A stretch of DNA of 64,000 nucleotides from JASLEW01 sp035544875 (GTDB lineage Bacteria > Acidobacteriota > Thermoanaerobaculia > Multivoradales > UBA5704): positions 1 to 64,000 of the forward strand of contig DASZZP010000086.1 in NCBI GenBank assembly GCA_035544875.1, read 5' to 3'. Shown one piece after another: positions 35,020 through 43,009 of this stretch. The position numbers were made by a program, and so were the translations under genes. The notes beneath the pieces are model-generated. The model was not told where the DNA came from. It was given only the letters and a program-made list of their open reading frames with translations, and ran no database searches. Position 1 is the stretch's first letter; each line of letters begins with the position of its first letter.

Positions 35020-37019
35020 ATGGGCCTATGGAGCGGAAGGCGGTCGGACAGCGCCGGCAGGTTTGGAGTGGTGGGACGCTCGGATGCGCCCGGCGCCGGG
35101 ATGTCGAACCAGACCGGGGGCTCCGCGGCCAGTGCGCGGTCGAGGTCGGCGTCGTGGCCGTAGACGTCGTGGCGGAACTGCACGGTGCCGTCGCGCTCGG
35201 CCCAGGCGGTCCAGTAGAGGATGTGGACCGGCATGGCCTCGGGGAGCGTTACGGTGGTGCGCCGGCTGGAGGCGATGGCATCGGCGAGCGCCTCGGGCGT
35301 CCAGTGCGGGTCGCCGCGCAGCAGGTAGCTCGCCAGCTCGATCGGCTTTTCCAGGCGGACGCAGCCATGGCTGAAGTCGCGCTTCGCGCGGTCGAAGAGC
35401 TTGCCGGCAGTCGTATCGTGGAGGTAGACGTCGAAGCGGTTGGGGAACATGAACTTGATGCGCCCGAGCGGGTTGTCCGCTCCCGGCGGCTGGCGCAGGC
35501 GGTAGGGCGACCCCGGAGTGCCCAGGTCCTGGAGGTCTGAGTCGGCGAGGGTCGCCGCGTCGATGGCGCCCGCCGACTCGTCGGTGTTCTTGACCACTTC
35601 GAAGTGGTGCTCGTCCAGGTAGTGGCGGTTGGCCGCCAGCCTCGGCGCGATTTCCTTGGCGACGATGGAGCCGGGGAGATGCCAGGAAGGGTTGAGCACC
35701 AGGAAGGTCATCCGATCGCTGAAAACCGGGGTCTTGCTCCGTTCCTTGCCCACCACGACACGCATCGCGAGCACCGCCTGGTCGCCCTCGGCGACCTGCA
35801 GCCGGAAATCCGGGATGTTGACCAGGATGTAGCGCGGGCCGAGATCGCCGGGCATCCAGCGCCAGCGTTCCATGTTGAGCTCGAGCTGGCGGCTGCGGGC
35901 CGCGATCGGCAACTCGAGCTCGGCCAGCGTCTGGGCATCCAGCTTGCCGCTGGCTTCGCGCCCGTGGCGGGCCTGGAAGTGGGCGACAGCCGCGGCCAGC
36001 TCGGGTGGGAGGTCGCCCCTGGCGGCCGCGGCCGGCGCCTGGGCCGCCGAACCGGATGAAGCGCGACCGGCGGCCGAAGACGAGGAGCCCGAAGGGCCGG
36101 CTGCTGGAGAAGAAGTACTGGCGGCCGGGCCGGTCAGATCGCCGAGCGCCGCGAGGCGCTCGCGCAGTGCCGCCTCGTCGAGGCTGGCGCCCCGGCTGTG
36201 CGGCGCCCCAGCCTGTCCAGGGCCGCGCCGGCCGTCCTGCGCGGCGAGCTGCCGGTAGCGAGCGAGCGCCTGCCGCAGGCGGCCATATTCGGGCGCCGGC
36301 GGCGCCAGCGCCAGCAGCGCCGGCCCGAGGGGGGCCGTCCCGGCCAGGGTCTTCTCGAGGACCGCGGCGAGCTCGATGGAGCGCGGCTGCGTGTGCCAGT
36401 CGGGATCGAGCCCGTGCGGCGGCAGCCGTCCTTCCGCCAGGTGCGCCGCCATGCTGAGAAAGGCATAGGTGAGGCGAAGATCGAGTGTCACCAGGTCGTT
36501 CTCGAGACGCGGGTCGAGGAACGGATCGGGTTCTGGCGCATGCCGCCGGGCCTCCCGCAGCTGGGCGATCATCTCCGCCAGCCGCGCGCCCTGGTAGAGC
36601 GCCGGATCGAGCCCTTCGGCGGCCAGCAGGTCGATGGCGCCGATCAGCTCGTCAGCGCGCGGCGACGGACCGCTGGCGCCGCACCAGGCGGGTTGGAAGA
36701 GCCGATTGCGGTAGAAGGAGCGCATCTCGCGCCAGGCGAGTCGCGCCATCGGCCGGTCGCGCACCGCCGCCGGCAGCGCCCGCGCCTCGAGGATGGACCG
36801 CAAGTGCTGGCCGACGCCAAAGGGCAGCGGCTGCGGCTGGCGCACCAATGGCACGATCTGCGGCACCTGCTCGCCGGGTCGGGTCGGATGGCAGCTCCAA
36901 CTCGCTCCGGCCAGACTGGCCAGCGCTGCCAGCGCTGCCAGCGCCGCCAGCGCCGCCGTCGCCGGAGACCTGAATAGCCCGACCCTCCCCGGCGGCAGCT
37001 GCCGCCGTCTGGCTACCAC
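34908..37019 (-). CDS. L,D-transpeptidase (YcbB/LdtD type)
   Basis: A 703-residue exported cell-wall enzyme that makes 3-3 peptidoglycan cross-links. The signal/anchor helix is an Ala-Leu run coded by 9-bp tandem repeats (36918-36960). A scaffold domain (about 80-300) and a peptidoglycan-binding-like helix pair (LPPELAAAVAHFQARHG) follow. The YkuD catalytic domain (about 390-600) carries HDTTAGKLFDRAKRDFSHGC with nucleophile C553 in SHGCVRL. A Ser/Ala/Gly linker lies at about 295-330. GTG start overlaps the LigD stop (GTGGTAG), so both are co-translated. The C-terminal 60 residues extend past the usual end and overlap livK antisense. Confidence 0.92.
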   Translation of the reverse strand: MVARRRQLPPGRVGLFRSPATAALAALAALAALASLAGASWSCHPTRPGEQVPQIVPLVRQPQPLPFGVGQHLRSILEARALPAAVRDRPMARLAWREMRSFYRNRLFQPAWCGASGPSPRADELIGAIDLLAAEGLDPALYQGARLAEMIAQLREARRHAPEPDPFLDPRLENDLVTLDLRLTYAFLSMAAHLAEGRLPPHGLDPDWHTQPRSIELAAVLEKTLAGTAPLGPALLALAPPAPEYGRLRQALARYRQLAAQDGRRGPGQAGAPHSRGASLDEAALRERLAALGDLTGPAASTSSPAAGPSGSSSSAAGRASSGSAAQAPAAAARGDLPPELAAAVAHFQARHGREASGKLDAQTLAELELPIAARSRQLELNMERWRWMPGDLGPRYILVNIPDFRLQVAEGDQAVLAMRVVVGKERSKTPVFSDRMTFLVLNPSWHLPGSIVAKEIAPRLAANRHYLDEHHFEVVKNTDESAGAIDAATLADSDLQDLGTPGSPYRLRQPPGADNPLGRIKFMFPNRFDVYLHDTTAGKLFDRAKRDFSHGCVRLEKPIELASYLLRGDPHWTPEALADAIASSRRTTVTLPEAMPVHILYWTAWAERDGTVQFRHDVYGHDADLDRALAAEPPVWFDIPAPGASERPTTPNLPALSDRLPLHRPIHLLTTATLARHQEGGTKCAAARCLGQMTRYPSGSGY

Positions 37020-39946
37020 TTACCCCCCCATTCCTTCTTCATCGCCGCGGTGATCGTTTGGCGCACCCGGGAGAAGTCGTGCCAGGGGTCGGAAGCTAGG
37101 GTTTCGAGGCGATGCTGGAGGTTCTGCACCGTGAAGGTGTCGGCGCGCACCGGGGCGCCCAGCTCGTCCCAGGCGAGCGGCGTCGAGATCGGGGCTCCCG
37201 GGCGGGCGCGCGTTGAGTAGGCGGCGATCGAGGTCGCGCCGCGGCTGTTGCGCAGATAGTCGATGAAGATCCGCCCCTTGCGGCGCGCCTTGAGCGGATT
37301 CGTGGTGTAGCGGTCCGGATCGTTGGCCGCCAGCCGCTCGGCGACCGCGGAGGCGAACCCCTTGAACTCGTCCCAGCTCTGGCGGCGGATGAGCGGCAGC
37401 ACCACGTGCAGCCCCTTGCCGCCGGTGGTCTTGAGGAAGCTCTGCAGCCCCCCCCCCGATACCGCCAGCTGGTCGCGCAGCTCCAGTGCCGCTCGCGCAA
37501 CTCTCTCCCAGCCCAGCCCTTCGTCGGGATCGAGATCGAAGACCATGTAGTCGGGCCGTTCGACCCGGTCGCGATGCGCACCCCAGACATGCAGCTCGAG
37601 GACGCCCATCTGGACCAGGGCGATGAGCCCAGGCAGCGAGTCGATGGCGCCGTACTCGACGGTCTTCTCGTTTTCCTCGATTGGCACTCGCTCGACCGCC
37701 GGCGGGAATTGATCTCCGACGTGTTTCTGGTAGAAGCACTCGCCGGTCTGCCCCTCGGGGCACCGCACCAGGGTGAGAGGCCGGCCGGCCAGGTGGGGGA
37801 GGATCCAGCCGGCCGTCCGCTCGTAGTAGAGCGCCAGGTCGCGCTTGGTCAGCCCTTGTTGCGGGTAGACCACGCGGTCTGGATGGCTGATCCTGACGCC
37901 GGCGACCTCGAGCCTCTCGGCGCTGCCTCCTGGCCGCGATCGCCGCGCTGGCTCCGATGAGCGCTCTGGCCGGCGCCTCGCCGGCACGGGCGCCGGCGCC
38001 TGGGCACGGCGCCGTGCGGCCCCCCGGCCGGCGGCGGGCGCGCGGCCGCGGCCGGCCGCGGCCGCGCGAGCTCCGGTTCCGGCAGCCTTGCGCCGCCCCT
38101 GGGGTGGAGCGGGGGCTGCCCGGCGCGGCTTACTGCTCGGCGCTTTCGGCGGCGGGGAAGCACCTTCACGCCGGACCTCGGTCGGCGGCTTGTCTTCGCG
38201 CAGGCCCTGGAACGTCGGGTGGCGGAGGCTGCCGTCGGCGGTCCACTCGGTGAAGGCGACCTCGGCCACCAGGCGGGGCGCGACCCAGTGCACGCCGCGC
38301 GCCGCGGCGCCGCGCGGCGGGCCCGCGAAGGGCGGCTTCGCCTGCTCGAGGCGGTCGAGCCGCTCGCGCAGCTCATGCAGCGAGCGCTGCGTGAAGCCGG
38401 TGCCGACCTTGCCGGCGAAGCGCAGCGCGCCGCCATCGTCGTAGACGCCGAGCAGGAGGGCACCGAAGCCGACGCGAGCGCCCTCGGGGTCGGTGAAGCC
38501 GCCAATCACCAGCTCCTGGCGCTCGAGGCACTTGACCTTGAGCCAGTCCTTGCTGCGGCCGCTGCGGTAGGGGAGGTCGAGGCGCTTCGCCACGATCCCT
38601 TCGAGGCCAAAGCTGCAGGCCTGGCGGAAGAAGTCCTCGCCCTGGCCGATCACATGATCGCTCCAGCGGATCGGTCCCTGCCCCGCACCCTCGAGCAGCG
38701 TCCGCAGCGCCTCCTTGCGCGCCTCGAGCGGCGCCTGACGCAGGTCGTAGCCGTCGAGGTATAGGAGATCGAAGGCGAAGTAGACGATCTCGGGGGCGGA
38801 GCGTGCGGAACCCGCCTGGCGCCCTGGCTGCCTGGAGCGCGCCGAGCTATCGCCGCCGTGATCGCCGAGTGCATTCTGCAGTTCCTGGAAGCTGGTCCTG
38901 CCGTCGGGAAGCAGCGCCGTGACCTCGCCGTCGAGCAGGGCCGAGTCGGCGGGGAGAGCGGCCGCGGCGGCGGCGACCGAGGCGAAGCGGTCGGTCCAGT
39001 CCTTGCCGTGGCGGGTGCTCAGCCTGACCTTGCCCTGCCGCAGCTCGCACAGCACCCGGTAGCCGTCGTACTTGATCTCGTACATCCAGCTCTCGCCGTC
39101 GGGCGGCGCGGCGACCAGCGTTGCCAGCTCCGGCTCGAGGGCGCGCGGCATGGCGGCCTTCCGCACCCCGGCCGCCCCCGTCGCTTGCAGCGCTTGCAGG
39201 GCCTGGCCGGCCGTCGCATCCCCCGGCGAATGGGAGCCGCCCGCCCGGCTTGCCGCCGCCGGCGCCGCCCGGCGCGCCGATCCGCGCGCGGCTCCCGCCC
39301 GGCGGGCGACCTTTTCGGGCCGGCTGGAATGCCAGACCCGGCGCGGGTCGGCGGCGATCTCTTCGATCTCCTCTCCCGAGGCGACGCTCTCGGTCTGCTC
39401 GACCACTACCGCGTCGGCGCTGCCGGGCCGCGCCGCCTCGTCGCGCTCTTTGATCAGCAGCCAGTTCTCGCCCTTGTCGCCGGCCCGCCGGCCGGTCATG
39501 CGGACCAGGGTCCAGCCGCCGTGCAGCTTCTTGCCGCGCAGCTCGAACTTGAGCTTGCCGGCGCGATAGCTTGCGGCCGGGTCGCCCTCGGTCGAGCTCC
39601 AGGTGCCGCGGTCCCATAGCAGCACCGTGCCGCCGCCGTACTCCCCCTGCGGGATGGCCCCTTCGAAGCCGCCGTACTCGAGCGGGTGATCCTCGACGTG
39701 GACGGCGAGCCGCTTCTCTGCCGGATCGAGGCTCGGCCCCTTCGGCACCGCCCAGCTCTTGAGCACCCCGTCGAGCTCCAGCCGGAAGTCGTAGTGCAGG
39801 CGCCGCGCGGCGTGCTTCTGGATCACGAAGCTCAGCGCCCTTGCCTTCTTGCCCGCCCGGCCGGCCTTCCGTGCCGGGGACGGTTTTCCCGCCGGCTCCG
39901 GCGTGCGCGAGAAATCGCGCTTCTTTCTGTACTCCCGGAGGGCCAT
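37013..39946 (-). CDS. ligD: Multifunctional ATP-dependent DNA ligase LigD
   Basis: A 977-residue non-homologous end-joining enzyme with three modules. The 3'-phosphoesterase domain spans about 10-190 (FVIQKHAARRLHYDFRLE, PKGPSLDP, HPLEYGGFEG). The ATP-dependent ligase has catalytic K292 in EIKYDGYR, runs about 265-580 and includes EGIVAKR and LKVK. The primase/polymerase spans about 680-977, with MVFDLDPDEG as metal site and TGGKGLHVVLPL. A long Ala/Arg/Pro linker (about 600-665) joins ligase and polymerase and contains a 30-bp perfect palindrome in its DNA. ATG start, 3 bp after the stop of a small basic protein gene. No Ku gene is within the window. Confidence 0.95.
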   Translation of the reverse strand: MALREYRKKRDFSRTPEPAGKPSPARKAGRAGKKARALSFVIQKHAARRLHYDFRLELDGVLKSWAVPKGPSLDPAEKRLAVHVEDHPLEYGGFEGAIPQGEYGGGTVLLWDRGTWSSTEGDPAASYRAGKLKFELRGKKLHGGWTLVRMTGRRAGDKGENWLLIKERDEAARPGSADAVVVEQTESVASGEEIEEIAADPRRVWHSSRPEKVARRAGAARGSARRAAPAAASRAGGSHSPGDATAGQALQALQATGAAGVRKAAMPRALEPELATLVAAPPDGESWMYEIKYDGYRVLCELRQGKVRLSTRHGKDWTDRFASVAAAAAALPADSALLDGEVTALLPDGRTSFQELQNALGDHGGDSSARSRQPGRQAGSARSAPEIVYFAFDLLYLDGYDLRQAPLEARKEALRTLLEGAGQGPIRWSDHVIGQGEDFFRQACSFGLEGIVAKRLDLPYRSGRSKDWLKVKCLERQELVIGGFTDPEGARVGFGALLLGVYDDGGALRFAGKVGTGFTQRSLHELRERLDRLEQAKPPFAGPPRGAAARGVHWVAPRLVAEVAFTEWTADGSLRHPTFQGLREDKPPTEVRREGASPPPKAPSSKPRRAAPAPPQGRRKAAGTGARAAAAGRGRAPAAGRGAARRRAQAPAPVPARRRPERSSEPARRSRPGGSAERLEVAGVRISHPDRVVYPQQGLTKRDLALYYERTAGWILPHLAGRPLTLVRCPEGQTGECFYQKHVGDQFPPAVERVPIEENEKTVEYGAIDSLPGLIALVQMGVLELHVWGAHRDRVERPDYMVFDLDPDEGLGWERVARAALELRDQLAVSGGGLQSFLKTTGGKGLHVVLPLIRRQSWDEFKGFASAVAERLAANDPDRYTTNPLKARRKGRIFIDYLRNSRGATSIAAYSTRARPGAPISTPLAWDELGAPVRADTFTVQNLQHRLETLASDPWHDFSRVRQTITAAMKKEWGGKW
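38039..38068. repeat. 30-bp perfect palindrome inside ligD
   Basis: Every position from 38039 to 38068 is complementary to its mirror position (all G and C, CGCGCGGCCGCGGCC and its reverse complement). It encodes part of the Ala/Gly/Arg linker between the ligase and polymerase domains, so it does not interrupt a folded domain. Confidence 0.9.
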
Positions 39947-39949
39947 GCC

Positions 39950-40162
39950 TCAGGCGCTCCTGCGGCGGCTCGGGGTGCGGGCCGCTCCGTGACGGTGCTT
40001 GGAGCGCCCCGGCCGCGATTGCGCGGAGGGTGCGGAGGGCTTCGCCGCTCGGGTACGACTCCCGGCTGCCTTGCGGCCGGATCGCGATGTTCGCCCGGCG
40101 CGTCGTGTCCGTCCGGCGCCTCCTGTTTGGCCTGTGCTCCCTGCGCGAGTGGTTCGGGGCAT
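39950..40162 (-). CDS. Small Arg/Ser/Thr-rich basic protein upstream of LigD
   Basis: A 70-residue highly basic protein (about a third Arg/Lys, rich in Ser, Thr, Gly, Ala; for example SGRKAAGSRTRAAKPSAPSA), without hydrophobic segments. It has a strong ribosome site: GGGAGGT 5 bases before the ATG. Its TGA ends 3 bp before the ligD ATG, so it is the first gene of the ligD-ldt operon. Composition resembles histone-H1-like tails or the basic C-terminal tail of some Ku proteins; a role in binding DNA ends is inference. No homologous family is recognised. The 277 bp upstream of it, up to the BON gene, show nothing else. Confidence 0.55.
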   Translation of the reverse strand: MPRTTRAGSTGQTGGAGRTRRAGRTSRSGRKAAGSRTRAAKPSAPSAQSRPGRSKHRHGAARTPSRRRSA

Positions 40163-40439
40163 TGCGGACCTCCCTCGGGCATTGCCCTGAGCGCCTGGTA
40201 GGGCAAGATGCGTGCCTTGCCCGCCGCGGCTCGGCGACGACGCTCGCCGGCGTGCCTCTGCGGCGATGGCCTTTCGGCGAAAGCAAGGGGCGGGGTCGCC
40301 ATCCCCGATCGGTGCGGCCTCGGCGCCCGCGGGCCGGTGGGCGGTGGCGCCCGCCTTGTAACCGCTACAAAGGCAACGGAGAATCCCAAGGCCGGTCGGG
40401 ACTCGGCCGCCAGATTAGACTTGGTAGGATGGCCTGCGG

Positions 40440-40922
40440 ATGACTACGATGGACGACGCGCCGGACGGTTCTTGCACGGACAGCTCTTGCATCGAGTGCA
40501 ATGGCCGCACGACGGGCTTGGCGCTCCTCTTTCTCCTGCTCGCCGCCAGCCTGGTCGTATGGCAGGGTTGTGGCCGCGCGCGCCCGCCCGAGGCCGGTGC
40601 CGCCGGTTCGCGCCGTGACCCGCCGAGGAAGATGGAAGTGGTCGAGATCGAGGGCGACAAGCTCAAGACCGGTATCGCCCCGGATGACGCCGCGCTTCTG
40701 GCCAGGGTCAAGGAGGCGCTTGCCTCCGACCCGGAGCTTCGCACGCAGCGGATCGAGGTCGATGCCCAGTCCGGGAAGGTGGCCCTGTGGGGGAGGGTCG
40801 ATCGCGCCAGCGCGCGCACTCTCGCCGAGCAACGGGCCCGCCAGACGCGGGGTGTCGCCTCGGTCCACAACCTGATCAAGGTCGAGGCGCCCCTGGGCGG
40901 GACAAGAACCCGGCCGCCTTGA
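40440..40922 (+). CDS. BON-domain membrane-anchored protein
   Basis: A 160-residue protein. A short N-terminus with four cysteines (CTDSSCIECNG region) is followed by a transmembrane helix (about 26-42), then one BON domain (about 80-150; DAALLARVKEALASDPELRT, then IEVDAQSGKVALWGRVDRAS, TRGVASVHNLIKV). BON domains bind phospholipid or other envelope surfaces. ATG start preceded by AGGATGG. Divergent from the ligD operon. A second BON protein follows about 400 bp downstream on the same strand. Confidence 0.8.
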   Translation: MTTMDDAPDGSCTDSSCIECNGRTTGLALLFLLLAASLVVWQGCGRARPPEAGAAGSRRDPPRKMEVVEIEGDKLKTGIAPDDAALLARVKEALASDPELRTQRIEVDAQSGKVALWGRVDRASARTLAEQRARQTRGVASVHNLIKVEAPLGGTRTRPP

Positions 40923-41051
40923 GACCGGTGCAGGAACCGAGCCGATTTCATTCAAGTCCTCAGCCGATCCCGAGGGATGAAACGACACTGCGATGTGGCG
41001 GTGGGGGCCTACTCGAAGCATCGATCGGATCGCCCCCCGCAACCCCCGCGA

Positions 41052-41158
41052 GTCCCCTTCCCGGTTGTCGGAAGCCGCCGGGTCCCGACCTCCGGGAAGT
41101 GCCGCACGTCCATCACCGGACGTGCGGCCTGCCCGGCGGCGCCGGGGGGGAAGGGGAC
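41052..41158. repeat. Nested three-stem hairpin element D1
   Basis: Three inverted repeats are nested around one centre: outer GTCCCCTTCCCGG (41052-41064) with CCGG...GAAGGGGAC (41142-41158, four extra G), middle GCCGCCGGG (41074-41082) with CCCGGCGGC (41132-41140), and inner GCCGCACGTCC (41101-41111) with GGACGTGCGGC (41118-41128) around the loop ATCACC. The inner hairpin belongs to the D family. It sits in the 396-bp gap between the two BON genes, which holds no other recognisable feature. Confidence 0.8.
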
Positions 41159-41318
41159 GCCCCCTCCCTCTTGCTCCGGAGAGTATCGTTTTAGACGAGC
41201 GCAGACCGGGTCGCGTCCCGACGGCTGTCTCGCTTACCCGGGATCTGGCTGCATGGGCGCGGAAATTGCTGTCCCTCGTTCCAGGGCCGGAACTTTGGGT
41301 CCCCTGGGGAGAAGCGAT

Positions 41319-41810
41319 ATGAGACGCAAAGCGCTGTACGCGGCGGCAGCCTTCTGTCTCGGGTTGGCGCCGCTGCTGCTTGCCGGATGCAGCCGGGAAG
41401 ATCGGCCGGTCATCGAGACCCGCCGCGACGCCAAGGGCAACGAACAGATCCACATCGACAACGAGCGCCTCAAGAGCAACCTCGAAAAGGCGAATCAGGA
41501 GCTGAAGAAGGACGCCAGCAACCTCGGCAAGGCCATCGAGGATGGGGCGAAGAAGATCGACGACCGGGTGGGCCCGGCCGCCCGCGAGGCGTTGAGCGAC
41601 GCGGTGATCACCACGCGGGTCAAGGCTCGGCTGGTGGCGGCGCCGGACCTCGGCGGCATTCACATCCACGTCGACACACGGGACGGTCAGGTCACGCTGA
41701 GCGGCACGGTAGCGACCGAGGAAGCGAAGCTCGAGGCCCAGAAGATCACGCGCCGCACCGAAGGCGTGCAAGGGGTCGTCAACCAGCTGCAGGTGGGAAC
41801 GGTCGGTTAG
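41319..41810 (+). CDS. BON-domain lipoprotein
   Basis: A 163-residue envelope lipoprotein. Signal peptide with lipobox LAGC (MRRKALYAAAAFCLGLAPLL then LAGC), a helical charged stretch (about 45-80), and one BON domain (about 90-160; SDAVITTRVKARLVAAPDLG, then VDTRDGQVTLSGTVATEEAK, EGVQGVVNQLQV). OsmY-like in layout but with a single BON unit. ATG at 41319 follows GGGGAGAAG. Second of two adjacent BON genes; the structured element D1 lies between them. Confidence 0.88.
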   Translation: MRRKALYAAAAFCLGLAPLLLAGCSREDRPVIETRRDAKGNEQIHIDNERLKSNLEKANQELKKDASNLGKAIEDGAKKIDDRVGPAAREALSDAVITTRVKARLVAAPDLGGIHIHVDTRDGQVTLSGTVATEEAKLEAQKITRRTEGVQGVVNQLQVGTVG

Positions 41811-41893
41811 CGTTAGCCCGGCCCTCCCCCCGACCGCCGGGGATCCCGGCGCGCCCGAGGGTTCATTCGAGAGTCCGACCCTTTTGGCTCCTC

Positions 41894-42910
41894 ATGAGTC
41901 TTGGCCCGCCCGCCGCCACTGCCCGGTGGCGATCTCAGCGCCGGCATCGCCGAGCCGGTCGCGGCACATCGCCGAGATGGCTCCGGCGACTGGCGCTGTG
42001 CGCTCTGCTGGTGGTTCCCACACTGGCCGCTGCGCTGGCCAGCGGCGATCTCGCGGATCCCGTCGATCTCAGGAGTGATCCTCGCCTGATCGTCGAAGCG
42101 CCGCCTGCCCTCCAAGGCGTGGCGGCGCGGCTCCGGGAGCTTCCGGCCGCGAAGCTCGAGGCGGTGCTGCGGCTGACCGGGCAAGCCGGGTTCGGCGCGC
42201 CGATCAGGGTCATCCTGGTCGCCGAGGGTACGCCGGCGGCGCGCGAGGCCCCGCCGTGGATCGCCGGCTACACCACCGGCGCCGGTGGCGTAGTGGTGCT
42301 GTTCCCGGCGCGCGCTCCGACCTATCCCGATTCCTCGCTCGAAGACGTCTTGCGGCACGAGATCGCTCATGTCCTCGCGGCCCGCGCCACGGCCGGCCAC
42401 CCCCTGCCGCGCTGGTTCGACGAAGGGCTGGCGATGATCGCCGGTAACAGCTGGGGCCTCGACGATCGCTCACGAGTCATGCTCGCTCTGCTGGTCGACG
42501 GCGAGCTGTCGCTGGCAGAGCTCGACCGGCGCTTTGGCGCCGGCGAGCGGCAGGTCGCCAGCGCCTATGCCATTGCCGGCGCCATGGTGCGCGAGATGGT
42601 GCAACGCTCGGGCGCCGCGGCGCCTGGGCGCATCCTCGCCGGAGTCGCCGCCGGCCTGCCTTTCGCGAGTGCTTTCGCGCAGGCCACCGGCACTCCGCTC
42701 GCCGCCTTCGAGGCTGATTTTTGGAGCGGCCACTCGCTGCGGCGCTGGCTGCCGCTGATGACCAGTTCGGCGACCCTCTGGCTGGGGATCACCCTGCTCG
42801 CCCTCGCCGCGGCTCGGCGGCGCCGGCTCCGCGCGGCGGCCCTGCGGGAGCGCTGGGAGGAAGAAGAGAGGGACGTGGAGCAGGACGGCCCGGGCCATGA
42901 GCCCTCCTGA
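41894..42910 (+). CDS. Membrane-anchored zinc peptidase (peptidase_MA-like)
   Basis: A 338-residue protein with an Arg-rich start and signal helix (LALCALLVVPTLAAALA), a gluzincin-type site HEIAH (H155, E156, H159), and WFDEGLA about 20 residues later giving the third zinc ligand, the layout of the peptidase_MA family. A C-terminal transmembrane helix (about 295-312) followed by an Arg-rich tail anchors it with the catalytic domain outside. ATG at 41894; no clear ribosome site. It lies 83 bp after the BON lipoprotein on the same strand, and may act in envelope maintenance. Confidence 0.82.
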   Translation: MSLGPPAATARWRSQRRHRRAGRGTSPRWLRRLALCALLVVPTLAAALASGDLADPVDLRSDPRLIVEAPPALQGVAARLRELPAAKLEAVLRLTGQAGFGAPIRVILVAEGTPAAREAPPWIAGYTTGAGGVVVLFPARAPTYPDSSLEDVLRHEIAHVLAARATAGHPLPRWFDEGLAMIAGNSWGLDDRSRVMLALLVDGELSLAELDRRFGAGERQVASAYAIAGAMVREMVQRSGAAAPGRILAGVAAGLPFASAFAQATGTPLAAFEADFWSGHSLRRWLPLMTSSATLWLGITLLALAAARRRRLRAAALRERWEEEERDVEQDGPGHEPS

Positions 42911-43009
42911 AAGCCGTCTGGACGCCTGACGGATCAATCCTCCTTGGCGTGCGGGCCGCGTCCGGCGCGCGCATCCGGCGCCGCCCGGGTGGCGCGGCCG
43001 GCGGCGGCC

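Noticed and set aside
39947..40439. A Ku gene next to ligD
   Set aside because: No frame in this region or elsewhere in the window shows Ku core motifs; only the 70-residue basic ORF is supported.
42911..43009. Short inverted repeats between the convergent peptidase and symporter genes as a terminator
   Set aside because: Only a 5-bp stem and no T-run; no intrinsic terminator could be supported here or at most other gene ends in the window.
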